Shown: positions 53,065-62,800, counted from the first letter of the stretch. The stretch is 64,000 nucleotides of DNA from Bacteroidales bacterium (GCA_023251515.1 JAHEYQ010000012.1:7970-71969), one strand, 5' to 3'. A program made the numbers and translations. Notes: generated by a model from the sequence alone, not told the origin.

Positions 53065-54519
53065 TTATTTTTTTTGTAAATCTTTTTCAAGTTTTGGACC
53101 AAGAAAAATAAATGCCATACTTGCATAACAAAGCAAATGAATAGGGAATTGACCAAGAACAGCATTTCCATAACTAGCTCCAATTATGCCCAAAAAACCA
53201 GCAAGTAAGGCGCTGAGTTTTCCAAATAGTTCTTTATTTGTTATTTGAAACATAATAATATAAGCGCCTTTCCCTATAATGTAAAAGAGTACAAATAAAT
53301 GTAAGAATAAGCCAATAATTCCACACTCTGCCCAAATCATTACAAACCAACTGTCAGTAGCTACATTTGCTAAAAAACCATTTGGTACATACTTTTGGGC
53401 TTTAATACCAGCATGACCGACTCCTCCTCCTAATGGTCTTGTTTTTAAATAATTTGCAAAAAGAATCTGATTGTTTAATCTTACATTTAATGAAGCATCA
53501 TCTGAATTGAAAGCACTACGCATTCTATTTATTTGATAATTATTATTTCCAATGGTTGTAAATTTTAGAAATATAAAAACACTTCCTAAAACAACTAAGC
53601 CTGTTACAATTATTTTAATATTTTTATTAAGAAAAATGTATAAAAGGAAACCAGCTGCAGGGACAGCAATTGCACCTCTTGTTCCTGATACAAACATTCC
53701 GTAAATGCCACATATTGCAACAATAAGCCAAAAATATTTTTTAATTTTATTTTTGGTATTGATAAATAATATAGCACCAACAACGCCTCCTTGTGCTTGA
53801 AGAGCACCAAATATACCTGCATCTGTATAAAAAGAAAAAACTCTTAATTTCCCAAAAAGAATATGTGTTTTTGCAGCACCAGCATCTAACCATTTTTGTT
53901 CCCACATATCAGGTTTAAAAATCAATTGTTGAGCTCCTTTTATTGTTCCTAAAATTGTAAATATCCCCCAAATTAAAAGAAAAGTATCCAAATTTTTAGG
54001 TTTATTATACATTAAATAAATTAATGGAATAAGGAGAACCATATATAAAGCTTCCCCTCTCATAGACGCAAACCAAGCTTCTACACTTCTTGCTTCAGGA
54101 TTTGCAATTTCTAAAACGATAAAACCAAACCATATCAGACTTAAATAAACTAAATCATTTTTCAAAATGGAATAATCAAATTTTTTGTAAAAATTTTCAA
54201 AAAAAAATGCAATATAAATAAGTATTAATGAGCCATCTAAAATCATTCCGACTGAAGGAATATTTACATAGCGAGTTAATCCCATTAATACAAAATTAAT
54301 TACAAATACAAAATTTAATCCCAATTTGAGATTATTAAAAATTCTGTTTAGAAAAAATAATACTAAAGGTAATGCAATAATTGCAAATGATAATGTAATA
54401 TCTTCAGTAGAAACAATAAATGATAAAAGTATAGCAAAAGCAATGATACCAATTAGTGCAAAAGGGTTAATTATTTTTGCTTTGTTTAATGAGTTATCAA
54501 AATGATTCGTATTTAGCAT
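53065..54519 (-). CDS. O-antigen ligase/polymerase family membrane protein (Wzy-like)
   Basis: 484 residues with about ten to twelve membrane helices and a periplasmic loop near 330-400 (INRMRSAFNSDDASLNVRLN, PLGGGVGHAG) typical of the Wzy/WaaL/RfaL family. It should polymerise or ligate lipid-linked repeat units on the periplasmic side. Its place directly next to a flippase and a chain-length factor supports polymerase rather than ligase. The 195 bases between it and the microprotein gene hold only a -7 candidate and an imperfect distant hairpin. Confidence 0.85.
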   Translation of the reverse strand: MLNTNHFDNSLNKAKIINPFALIGIIAFAILLSFIVSTEDITLSFAIIALPLVLFFLNRIFNNLKLGLNFVFVINFVLMGLTRYVNIPSVGMILDGSLILIYIAFFFENFYKKFDYSILKNDLVYLSLIWFGFIVLEIANPEARSVEAWFASMRGEALYMVLLIPLIYLMYNKPKNLDTFLLIWGIFTILGTIKGAQQLIFKPDMWEQKWLDAGAAKTHILFGKLRVFSFYTDAGIFGALQAQGGVVGAILFINTKNKIKKYFWLIVAICGIYGMFVSGTRGAIAVPAAGFLLYIFLNKNIKIIVTGLVVLGSVFIFLKFTTIGNNNYQINRMRSAFNSDDASLNVRLNNQILFANYLKTRPLGGGVGHAGIKAQKYVPNGFLANVATDSWFVMIWAECGIIGLFLHLFVLFYIIGKGAYIIMFQITNKELFGKLSALLAGFLGIIGASYGNAVLGQFPIHLLCYASMAFIFLGPKLEKDLQKK

Positions 54520-54531
54520 AATATGAAAATA

Positions 54532-55917
54532 TTATTTTGCTATTTTTAGATAAAACTTATTTATAAATTCATATAAAATTCTGAAACCAACTATATAAAT
54601 TTTTCGATAACTTACTGGTATTTCTTCTTTTAAGAATTTAAATCCAATTATTAAGCCTATAATAGTGAATATTATAGAAGCGATTGATACAAATAAAAGC
54701 AAAGTGCCAACACTAAGTTGAGGATAAATTGCATGCATTACAAAAATTGCTATAAAGTCGCCAATAATATTTGCAATTGCCATAAAAATTACTTTGTAAA
54801 AATTCTTTTGAGGTTTGTTTAAACTATCTAATGCAACACCTGTAAACCTGTCGATTGGAAGCATTAAGCCATAAATAATAAAAGCTGTCATAATATATGA
54901 AAGTTCAGTTATATGACTGGCATATTGCTTTCCTCCAAGTATAAATATAAATTCACTTTTAAATATAAAAGCTGCAATTGCAACAAAAATTAAGAGAACA
55001 GAAGTTATGCCTGTATAATTGTAATAAATTTTTCTAAATTCTACTAAATTATTATCAATACTTGCTTTAGAAAGTTTTGGGAAAGAAGTAGATACAAAAC
55101 TTCTTAATGGAATTTCAATTAACTCAATGAATTTAAGTGGAATTGCATATAATGCAACTCCAGTTGGTCCACAATAAACACTGAAAGAAATTATAAAACT
55201 GTCAGCACTTTTTAATAAGCTGCTTCCTATTTTGCTTGCCATAGAATACTTTCCATAGGAAACAATCTTATTTATTTGATCTTTTGAGAAATATGAAATA
55301 TATTTTATACCTGTCCATTTTTTTAATAAACAAAAAATGGAAGTTAAAGAATTTGTAATAATATATACAGCTAAAACATCATATACAGTCATTAAATTTC
55401 TTTTTATATAATACATTATAAATATGCTTATTATAAAAGAAAACATCCCAAAAAAACGAATAATAAAAATATTGAAAAAGTCAAGTTTGGATTGTAGAAT
55501 CGACCAAGCATTATTCCATGGTAAATTCGAAATGGCAAATACCGGATACCAATAAAAAAACATGCTATATCCATATTTTTCAATTGGATTTGAAAAGATA
55601 AAAACCAAAATGTATAAAACAGAGCTAATTATAGCTATAGTAATTAAGCCAACAATCCAACTTGAGCCGATTAAATATTTTTTGTCATTTTCATTTGTTG
55701 AAGACATAAATCTCACGGTCGCTTCTCTTGTTAGTCCAAAACGGAGCATGTCAATCAAAGATAATGGAGTTGTAAACATTACCCATTTCCCAAAATCATC
55801 TAATGAAAGCGTTCTTGTTAGAATTACAAAAGAAAGTAATCCCATCAGACTTGTGGTTAAGTTTGCTGCTAATGAAAGAACATTATTGTTTTTTAAAACT
55901 CTTTTTACAAAATTCAT
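54532..55917 (-). CDS. Oligosaccharide flippase (Wzx-like, MOP superfamily)
   Basis: 461 residues with about 12-14 hydrophobic helices and the MOP-type N-terminal FVKRVLKNNNVLSLAANLTT followed by LTRTLSLDDFGKW. It should flip lipid-linked glycan units across the inner membrane. Its ATG overlaps the stop of the chain-length factor gene (ATGA, 4 bases) and it is 12 bases from the polymerase gene, so these three genes form a tight assembly block. Confidence 0.92.
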   Translation of the reverse strand: MNFVKRVLKNNNVLSLAANLTTSLMGLLSFVILTRTLSLDDFGKWVMFTTPLSLIDMLRFGLTREATVRFMSSTNENDKKYLIGSSWIVGLITIAIISSVLYILVFIFSNPIEKYGYSMFFYWYPVFAISNLPWNNAWSILQSKLDFFNIFIIRFFGMFSFIISIFIMYYIKRNLMTVYDVLAVYIITNSLTSIFCLLKKWTGIKYISYFSKDQINKIVSYGKYSMASKIGSSLLKSADSFIISFSVYCGPTGVALYAIPLKFIELIEIPLRSFVSTSFPKLSKASIDNNLVEFRKIYYNYTGITSVLLIFVAIAAFIFKSEFIFILGGKQYASHITELSYIMTAFIIYGLMLPIDRFTGVALDSLNKPQKNFYKVIFMAIANIIGDFIAIFVMHAIYPQLSVGTLLLFVSIASIIFTIIGLIIGFKFLKEEIPVSYRKIYIVGFRILYEFINKFYLKIAK

Positions 55918-58115
55918 TTTTCGTTATTGCTTTTAAATTTTTTAAATAATCGATTGAAAAATGATTCTTCTTTTGGAATTTCTCCAATTATTGATTCTAA
56001 TTCTAATAAATCAACACCATTAAGTATAGATTCTATTTTGTTTCCAGATATTTCTTTATAAACATCTAAGGCATAGGTGTCAGCCATAGTCCAAGATCTG
56101 TTTGATCTTGTAATTAATATTGAAAGTGCAGCTTCTTTAACCAAATCTGAAGGATATAAATTATAAATTATTGATGGTAATTCTAAAACAATATATTTAT
56201 AATGCTTATTTAATACTATATTATTGCTGTATAATAAATGTTCTAAACTGTTGATTTTAAAAAATTCATTATCAATGTTATAACAATTGTCATCAACATG
56301 CATAATCATATTATTCCCTTTTTGGTGAGGTAAGCAATAGTTAATAAATAATGCACTTTCGCCAAATTCTCTGATTTTATCAGTTAGTTGTTTGCCTATA
56401 AGTGATTTCCCTTCTTTGTTTTTTGTACTAAAAAGAATAATAAGAAAGTTATTTTGGTTTAATTCACTGTTTTTGTCTAGGAATTTTTTAATATTTTGAG
56501 ATATAAGTTCGGATATTCTGTTTGTTATATATGTATAGTTAATCTTTGAATTCTTTTTTGGCAATAAAGGAAAAATACCAGCCAAGGGTATATTTGTTTT
56601 ATCCGTAAATCTACTAGGATATTTCATTGTAGAATCAAAGTATTCCCTTAAAATTAAGGTAACTAATACTAACATAAATCCCATAAAACCTGCTATAATA
56701 ATAAAAACTTTTCTTTTGGAAGCTTCGGGATTTAATGGAAAAAAAGGGGGATCAACAACTTTTAATGCAGATGATAATTGAACATTTTGTTGTTTTAGTT
56801 TTGCTAATGTTAAACTATGTAAAAGCTCCAGATATTCGTTTTCTGTTACACCGATTTTTCTTTCTATTCTTTTTATTGTAGCTCCAAGTGGTGCAAATTG
56901 AGAATATACGATTCCAAATTCATTTTTCCTTCTATTCAGTACATCCAAACTTGCTTTTGCTTCTTCTTTTTTGATTGAATAATTAAGCCATTGGCTCAGT
57001 AAATCACTCAAAGCTACACCTTCTCTACTGTGTCCATACAAATATAGCTGATTTATATCATCTTGCAATAGCTTTTGTAAGTTTTCAGATTCTTTTTTAA
57101 ATGTTTTTATATTTTCATTATCTTTATTATCATCTGAATTATATATTTCATTTAATGATATTTTTGAATTTAGTGAAGCTAATTTATTTCTCTTTTGAAG
57201 TATTTCTTCACTCTTTATAAATACTTTATCTTTATCAGTAAGCTTTTTTTCAATTTCTTTTAATGCAGAAACAGAAGATGCATAATTAATTTGAATTCCT
57301 TGAATAAAAACATCTAATTCTTCTTTTTTAGATGCTATATATTTTGTTTGTTCGTAATAATTTATAATTTTATTTTCTTTATTAAAGTTTAGCAAATCAT
57401 CTTCGGATAATTTTAAATTATTACTTGTTCTTGCAACTTGTTCTTCGAAATATTTTACAACATCATCAGTTTGTACTTCTTTTAATAATCTGTAATTTTT
57501 TGAGAAACATTTAGTAATTTGTATTAACGATTGCATACATATTCCAGGATCATTACTTTTATAACTAATTTCAAGTAAATCACTGCTTTGTATTCTTTTT
57601 ACGCTTATTCTGGAAAGTGCATTAAAACTATAATGAGGGTGATTATAGTTTATTAATTCATAAACAAAATTATGCTCATTACTGTTTTTTATTTTTAATA
57701 AATTATTAAATGTATTATCAAAACTTTTTTTATCTACAACTTGCTTAATGTTAGGAGGTACTATTTGTTGTAAATCTGAAAATGATTGTTTCGAAAGATA
57801 AGATGGGATTGGTTTATCTAACATTAAATTTTGAGCTAGTAGGCAAAGAGCAGCTTCTTCAAGCGTTTCCCTCGATTTAATCATATTAATTAAATTGTCA
57901 AAAGCATTATTAGTTCCAAAAAAATCAACCTTATCTCCTCCTTTTGATTCAATGTTATAACCAGATGCTATACCTGTGTAAATTACAGTTTCTGAACTAT
58001 ACGTTTTTGATTCGTTTTTTGTTAAATAAAAAACCAAAACACTCATTATTATTGGAATGAAAATCAATAATAATAAATTTTTATAGATAATTCTAAGAAA
58101 TTGGACTATATTCAT
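55914..58115 (-). CDS. Wzc/GumC-like polysaccharide co-polymerase with a degenerate kinase domain
   Basis: 733 residues. A Wzz-type N-terminal region (membrane helix about 15-33), a long coiled-coil periplasmic part (about 190-440), a second membrane helix (about 480-500), and a C-terminal P-loop-like domain (about 550-700). Where active bacterial tyrosine kinases have a Walker A such as GEGKS in a fully formed loop, this protein has STKNKEGKSLIGK. The Walker B segment ends in an unusual acidic residue (VLELPSI). The terminal tyrosine cluster is missing. It probably sets chain length without kinase control. Confidence 0.85.
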   Translation of the reverse strand: MNIVQFLRIIYKNLLLLIFIPIIMSVLVFYLTKNESKTYSSETVIYTGIASGYNIESKGGDKVDFFGTNNAFDNLINMIKSRETLEEAALCLLAQNLMLDKPIPSYLSKQSFSDLQQIVPPNIKQVVDKKSFDNTFNNLLKIKNSNEHNFVYELINYNHPHYSFNALSRISVKRIQSSDLLEISYKSNDPGICMQSLIQITKCFSKNYRLLKEVQTDDVVKYFEEQVARTSNNLKLSEDDLLNFNKENKIINYYEQTKYIASKKEELDVFIQGIQINYASSVSALKEIEKKLTDKDKVFIKSEEILQKRNKLASLNSKISLNEIYNSDDNKDNENIKTFKKESENLQKLLQDDINQLYLYGHSREGVALSDLLSQWLNYSIKKEEAKASLDVLNRRKNEFGIVYSQFAPLGATIKRIERKIGVTENEYLELLHSLTLAKLKQQNVQLSSALKVVDPPFFPLNPEASKRKVFIIIAGFMGFMLVLVTLILREYFDSTMKYPSRFTDKTNIPLAGIFPLLPKKNSKINYTYITNRISELISQNIKKFLDKNSELNQNNFLIILFSTKNKEGKSLIGKQLTDKIREFGESALFINYCLPHQKGNNMIMHVDDNCYNIDNEFFKINSLEHLLYSNNIVLNKHYKYIVLELPSIIYNLYPSDLVKEAALSILITRSNRSWTMADTYALDVYKEISGNKIESILNGVDLLELESIIGEIPKEESFFNRLFKKFKSNNEK

Positions 58116-58127
58116 TTGGAAATAAAA

Positions 58128-58901
58128 TTATTCAATAAATGTTAATTTGTTAAATTTTATACCGGTTAAATCTTGTAAAAGAATATAAGATACAGTAAAA
58201 TCAGTTTTTGAAGTTTCATAAAGAGTTTGTGATGAACTTTTTATGCTTTTTAACCTTGAAAATTCAATTATTTGAATTTCTCCATTAGTAAATTGTTTTT
58301 CAGCCATTTCTGCTTGCATCTTACTTTCAATATAACTTTCATTATTTATTTTAAAAATTTTATGTTTAAGTAATACATCATAATACTGTTGAATTACAAC
58401 TTTTTTAATAGCTTGTTTTTCAGATTCAGCCTCATTGCAAAAAAACTCATAACGAATTTTTTCTGCTTTAATAGCATTTCCCCTATTGATAACATCAAAA
58501 AGAGGTAATTTTAATGAAGCTCCGAATGTATATCTTGAATTTACTTGTTGTGTGTTTGCACTCCCAATATTATTCAAGGTGTAAATATCAGCTGTTCCAT
58601 AATTGTAAAAAGTCTCTAATGATAAATATTTTAACCAAGATCTTTTCGCTACTGTAATCTGAGTGTTTTGATATTCAATATTACATTCTCTTGCTTTTAT
58701 TGAAGCAACATTTGCATATGCTGAATCAATAAGGACTTCAATTGGAGGTAAAACATCGGCAATATCAACTATAGATGGATTAAGAACCATGTCTTTAATT
58801 GAAGATTGACCATAAACGCTGTTATAAAACAATAATATTTTTAATACAAGAAAAAATATTGATATTCCGAATATTTTAATTAAAACTTCTTTTTTAGACA
58901 T
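58128..58901 (-). CDS. Short TolC-family outer-membrane-like protein
   Basis: 257 residues, roughly half the usual TolC length. A signal-like N-terminal segment (about 10-30), then long amphipathic helices (ASIKARECNIEYQNTQITVAK, KAEKIRYEFFCNEAESEK) and a beta-rich piece (SRYTFGASLKLPLFD) typical of the TolC fold. It may form part of an export channel for the glycan or for a modifying protein. No Wza-type exporter is visible in this locus, so this protein is the best candidate for the outer-membrane step, but the short length leaves doubt. Confidence 0.7.
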   Translation of the reverse strand: MSKKEVLIKIFGISIFFLVLKILLFYNSVYGQSSIKDMVLNPSIVDIADVLPPIEVLIDSAYANVASIKARECNIEYQNTQITVAKRSWLKYLSLETFYNYGTADIYTLNNIGSANTQQVNSRYTFGASLKLPLFDVINRGNAIKAEKIRYEFFCNEAESEKQAIKKVVIQQYYDVLLKHKIFKINNESYIESKMQAEMAEKQFTNGEIQIIEFSRLKSIKSSSQTLYETSKTDFTVSYILLQDLTGIKFNKLTFIE

Positions 58902-60126
58902 TCTCTTTTTGAATAAATATTTTAAAAGTTCTGAAAATTAGTTTGATGTCTCCCCAAAACGAATTCTTATCAGCGTATTCATTGTCAAGTTTAAAGCGTT
59001 CTTCTTCAGACATAAAACCACCTCTGCCTCTAAGTTCAACTTGCCAAAGCCCTGTTAAACCTGCTGCTGCTTGAAAGCGTTTACCCCAACCTTGTTTGGT
59101 AATTGCTTCTGCTTCAGATACTGGTAATGGTCTGTTGCCTACAATCGACATATCACCTTTTATGATGTTTATTAATTGTGGCAATTCATCAATACTTGTA
59201 TTTCTGATAAATTTTCCAACCTTTGTAATTCGAGGATCATCAACAATTTTTAAAAATGCTTTTCTTGCATTTCTTTTTTTAATAGCCAGATATTCACATA
59301 TTTCATCACCATCAAAATAAACTGTTGGTGAACATTTCTTACCATCTTCCAGTTTTGCACAGCGCGGACATGTGTCTTCAATTTCATCGTTTTGTGCATA
59401 AGCGTTTAGATGTTCCAATTCTCTAAGTCTTTTATCCGCATCCGGATACATTGATCTAAGTTTGTAGAAATCAAAAATTTTAAAATTTGCTCCTACTCTT
59501 TTTGAAATGTAATAAACTTTTCCTTTTGATTCTAAACGAATTGCAATAGCTACTCCTATTAATAGCGGTGATAATGCGAGTAATGCTCCACCAGCTAATG
59601 TTACATCAAAAAAACGTTTTAAAACTTTTGTTTTATATGCATTAATTTGTTCTGTATAATTTTGAGCATTACTTTCGTTATAATTTTCTTTGAAATCTTT
59701 TAAAAAAATAATTCTGTTTTTTAAATTTTCAAGATTTAAAGGTAATGCATAATAATCATCTATCCCTTTTTTTAAAGTCTGAATTCTGATGAAAAAATCA
59801 AACTTATTGGAAATCAATATGAATGGTGTTTTATTATAAATGCTTATTTTTTTTAGTTCTTTATAAAAATGATAAGCATTCATCCCTGAAAGATAAATAT
59901 CACATATAATTGCATCAATTTCAGGACAATCATATTGATTAAAATCGAAATCTTTTTCTTTAGTCGTAAAAATATCAAATTGATTGTTTGTAAGCCAATT
60001 AATAGCTAACAAACCATTTTCCTTTGAAATTAATTCAAAATTTTCATTGCGATTTAAGTCGTTGATTAGCAAATTGTCATTGCCAACATACAGTACTTTT
60101 AATTTTTGAACAGATTCATTATCCAT
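58894..60126 (-). CDS. Receiver-like domain fused to an undecaprenyl-phosphate sugar transferase
   Basis: 410 residues. Residues about 8-135 resemble a receiver domain: the acceptor D76 is kept (AIICDIYLSG), but the usual acidic pair is weakened (GND), the switch threonine is S106 and the lysine is replaced (YYALPL). A membrane hairpin (about 172-195) and a C-terminal bacterial sugar-transferase domain follow (SKRVGANFKIFDFYKLRSM, DELPQL, LPVSEAEAI). A Cys-rich insert (C253, C256, C265, C277) may bind zinc. It should place the first sugar phosphate on undecaprenyl phosphate. Overlaps the TolC-like gene by 8 bases. Confidence 0.9.
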   Translation of the reverse strand: MDNESVQKLKVLYVGNDNLLINDLNRNENFELISKENGLLAINWLTNNQFDIFTTKEKDFDFNQYDCPEIDAIICDIYLSGMNAYHFYKELKKISIYNKTPFILISNKFDFFIRIQTLKKGIDDYYALPLNLENLKNRIIFLKDFKENYNESNAQNYTEQINAYKTKVLKRFFDVTLAGGALLALSPLLIGVAIAIRLESKGKVYYISKRVGANFKIFDFYKLRSMYPDADKRLRELEHLNAYAQNDEIEDTCPRCAKLEDGKKCSPTVYFDGDEICEYLAIKKRNARKAFLKIVDDPRITKVGKFIRNTSIDELPQLINIIKGDMSIVGNRPLPVSEAEAITKQGWGKRFQAAAGLTGLWQVELRGRGGFMSEEERFKLDNEYADKNSFWGDIKLIFRTFKIFIQKENV

Positions 60127-60137
60127 GGTCGAATGTA

Positions 60138-60533
60138 TTAATTGCCTCTTCTTTCTAAATAAATATCTCTCGATTGAAGTCTTCTTTTTATTCGGGCAAT
60201 AATTTCTTTTGGATTGAATGGTTTGATAACATAATCATCAGCACCCATTTCAAAGCATTTGATTTTATCTTTACTTTCTTCTTTCCCTGAAAGCATTATC
60301 AAAGGAATATCATCAAAAAACCCACTACTTCTAACATTTCTGATGAAATCAAAACCATCCATTACAGGCATTTCAATATCACAAATGATTAAATCTGGTA
60401 AATTGCCACTTTGCATCCAATAAAGCGCTTCTTTCCCGTTGCTCATTGTTTTGATTTCAAAGTCTTTGTTGAAAGTATTTTCAATGATAAATCTTATACT
60501 TTTTTCATCATCTATTGCTAAAATTTTTTTCAT
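60138..60533 (-). CDS. Single-domain response regulator preceding the glycan locus
   Basis: 131 residues: a receiver with LAIDDEKSIRFIIENTF, phospho-acceptor in LIICDIEMPVMDG, LSGKEESKD and VIKPFNPKE, ending in a short basic tail (RRLQSRDIYLERR). No output domain. It is 11 bases from the sugar-transferase gene, so it probably controls glycan synthesis by contact with a partner, perhaps the receiver-like domain of that protein. First gene of the glycan transcription unit. Confidence 0.93.
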   Translation of the reverse strand: MKKILAIDDEKSIRFIIENTFNKDFEIKTMSNGKEALYWMQSGNLPDLIICDIEMPVMDGFDFIRNVRSSGFFDDIPLIMLSGKEESKDKIKCFEMGADDYVIKPFNPKEIIARIKRRLQSRDIYLERRGN

Positions 60534-60559
60534 CTGTTTGTTTTTAATTATTTAATTTT

Positions 60560-60567
60560 CAAATGTA
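60560..60567 (-). promoter_or_regulatory. -7 element of the glycan locus (proximal candidate)
   Basis: Minus-strand TACATTTG fits TAnnTTTG, giving a leader of about 22 bases before the ATG at 60533. Confidence 0.4.
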
Positions 60568-60599
60568 TGATTGTTGAAAACAATTAAAAAACCTTTTTT

Positions 60600-60615
60600 A
60601 AGCTTAATTAAGCTT
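60600..60615. repeat. 16-bp perfect palindrome upstream of the glycan locus
   Basis: AAGCTTAATTAAGCTT, flanked by A/T runs. It lies 67 bases before the response regulator start and 167 bases past the uvrB stop on the minus strand. It could be an operator or a weak uvrB terminator; no proper U-run follows on the minus strand. Confidence 0.5.
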
Positions 60616-60705
60616 TTTAGAACAAGGTTAGCTTCATTTGAATAAAATCTATTTTATAAATAGTAAAAATCAGTCTAATGGATAACAAATCCCAATCCAA
60701 TTAAA

Positions 60706-60713
60706 CAAAAATA
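60706..60713 (-). promoter_or_regulatory. -7 element of the glycan locus (distal candidate)
   Basis: Minus-strand TATTTTTG fits TAnnTTTG. Transcription from here would give a leader of about 165 bases containing the 16-bp palindrome at 60600-60615. Confidence 0.35.
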
Positions 60714-60781
60714 CTAAATAACTTAATATGTACGACATTATTAAGAAAATTTATTAAACAATAAAAAGTTAATAAATATTC

Positions 60782-62800
60782 TTATTTTAGTTCAATAAGT
60801 TTCTGAATTTCAAATATTTCATCTCTTATTTTTGCAGCTTGAATAAAATCAAGTTCTTTTACAGCTTTATTCATTTCTGATTTTAATGAATTTAAACTCT
60901 TTTGTAATTGATTTTTATTCATATACTTAAGAATTGGTTCAGCTGCTATATCAAATTTATCATTTTCTATATATGGTTTTGCTGTATTCCCTGATTTTTG
61001 ATGTGGATTTTGTACCAAAATAGAACTACCATATTTAATAATAGGACTTGGTACTATATTGTTTTCAGTATTATATTTTATTTGAATTTCTCGTTTTCTC
61101 ATAGTATTATCAATTGTAAGTTGCATTGAATTTGTAATTTTATCTGCATACATTATTACTATGCTATTTACATTTCTGGCTGCTCTTCCGGCTGTTTGTG
61201 TAAGTGATCTTTCGGAACGTAAAAAACCTTCCTTATCTGCATCAAGTATTGCTACCAATGAAACTTCAGGTAAATCAAGGCCTTCTCTAAGTAAATTTAC
61301 ACCAATTAACACATCAAAACTTCCTGATCTCAAATCATTTAATATCTCAATTCTATCCAAAGTGTCAACATCTGAATGTATATATCTGCATTTAATACCT
61401 AAGTTTAACATATATTTGCTCAATTCTTCAGCCATTCTTTTCGTTAGTGTAGTTACCAAAGTTCTTTCATTACGAAGTGTAACTTTTTGAATTTCATCAA
61501 GTAAATCATCAATCTGATTCAAGCTTGGACGAACTTCAATTAACGGATCCAATAAACCTGTTGGACGAATAAGTTGTTCAACAACAACTCCATCAGATAG
61601 TTGAAGTTCATATTCGGCAGGTGTCGCACTTACAAAAATCACCTGATTTATCATAGCTTCAAATTCCTCAAATTTTAATGGCCTGTTATCCATTGCAGAA
61701 GGTAATCTGAATCCGTATTCTACCAAATTTTGTTTTCGAGACCGATCGCCGCCATACATGGCTCTAACTTGTGGTATTGTTGCATGACTTTCATCTATAA
61801 CCAAAAGAAAATCATCAGGGAAGTAATCAATCAGGCAAAATGGTCTTGAACCTTGATCTCTGCCATCAAAGTATCTTGAATAATTTTCAATACCAGAGCA
61901 ATAACCGAGTTCTTTCAGCATTTCCATGTCGTAAGTAACTCTGTCTTCCAGGCGTTTTGCTTCCATGTGTTTGCTGTTTTCTTTGAAAAATTCAATTTGC
62001 TTAAATAAATCATCCTGAATTAGATGAATTGCTTTCTTTATCTTTTCTTGAGAAGTAACAAAAATATTAGCAGGAAAAATTTTAATTTCCTCTTCTTCAG
62101 TAACTTTCATGCCATTTATTGGATCTATTGATTCAATGCTTTCAAGTTCGTCACCAAAAAATATTAATCGATAAGCATAATCAAGATAGGCAGGATAAAT
62201 ATCAACGGTATCACCTTTTACTCTGAAATTTCCTCTGTTAAATTCAACTTCCGAACGTGAGTATAAACTTTCAACCAACGAATGTAAAAATTTATTTCTG
62301 TTTATCGTATCTCCAACTTTAATATTAATAATATTATTGTAAAAATCCTGTGGATTTCCTATTCCGTAAATGCATGAAACAGAAGCTACTACTATGATAT
62401 CTTTTCTTGAAGAAAGTAATGAAGAAGAAGTACTGAGTCTGAATTTTTCAATTTCCTCATTAATAGATAAATCTTTTTCAATGTAAGTATTGGTAACCGG
62501 AATATATGCTTCCGGTTGATAATAATCGTAATATGAAACAAAATATTCAACTGCATTATTCGGGAAAAATTGCTTAAACTCGCTATATAATTGAGCTGCA
62601 AGTGTTTTGTTGTGGCTTAAAATTAAAGTTGGTTTCTTTATTTGTTGTATAATGTTTGCAATTGTAAACGTTTTGCCAGAACCAGTAACTCCAAGTAAAG
62701 TCTGAGCTTTATCACCACGTAAGACACCTTCTGTAAGTTGTTTTATGGCTTCCGGTTGATCACCTGTTGGTTTAAATTCTGCTGTAAGTTGAAAATCCAT
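60782..62800 (-). CDS. uvrB: Excinuclease ABC subunit B
   Basis: 672 residues, normal UvrB length. It is the damage-verifying helicase of nucleotide excision repair. Walker A is GVTGSGKT, the beta-hairpin region has YYDYYQPEAYIP, helicase motifs include VIDESHATIPQ and TAGRAARN, and the C-terminal UVR motif (about 630-670, KELDFIQAAKIRDEIFEIQ) binds UvrC. Cytoplasmic. Single gene with a -7 element 30 bases upstream. It begins the non-glycan part of the region's end. Confidence 0.98.
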   Translation of the reverse strand: MDFQLTAEFKPTGDQPEAIKQLTEGVLRGDKAQTLLGVTGSGKTFTIANIIQQIKKPTLILSHNKTLAAQLYSEFKQFFPNNAVEYFVSYYDYYQPEAYIPVTNTYIEKDLSINEEIEKFRLSTSSSLLSSRKDIIVVASVSCIYGIGNPQDFYNNIINIKVGDTINRNKFLHSLVESLYSRSEVEFNRGNFRVKGDTVDIYPAYLDYAYRLIFFGDELESIESIDPINGMKVTEEEEIKIFPANIFVTSQEKIKKAIHLIQDDLFKQIEFFKENSKHMEAKRLEDRVTYDMEMLKELGYCSGIENYSRYFDGRDQGSRPFCLIDYFPDDFLLVIDESHATIPQVRAMYGGDRSRKQNLVEYGFRLPSAMDNRPLKFEEFEAMINQVIFVSATPAEYELQLSDGVVVEQLIRPTGLLDPLIEVRPSLNQIDDLLDEIQKVTLRNERTLVTTLTKRMAEELSKYMLNLGIKCRYIHSDVDTLDRIEILNDLRSGSFDVLIGVNLLREGLDLPEVSLVAILDADKEGFLRSERSLTQTAGRAARNVNSIVIMYADKITNSMQLTIDNTMRKREIQIKYNTENNIVPSPIIKYGSSILVQNPHQKSGNTAKPYIENDKFDIAAEPILKYMNKNQLQKSLNSLKSEMNKAVKELDFIQAAKIRDEIFEIQKLIELK

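Noticed and set aside
52935..53183. ORF of 82 codons overlapping the polymerase gene's end
   Set aside because: Runs through the end of the Wzy-like frame in another phase; composition and lack of features suggest chance.
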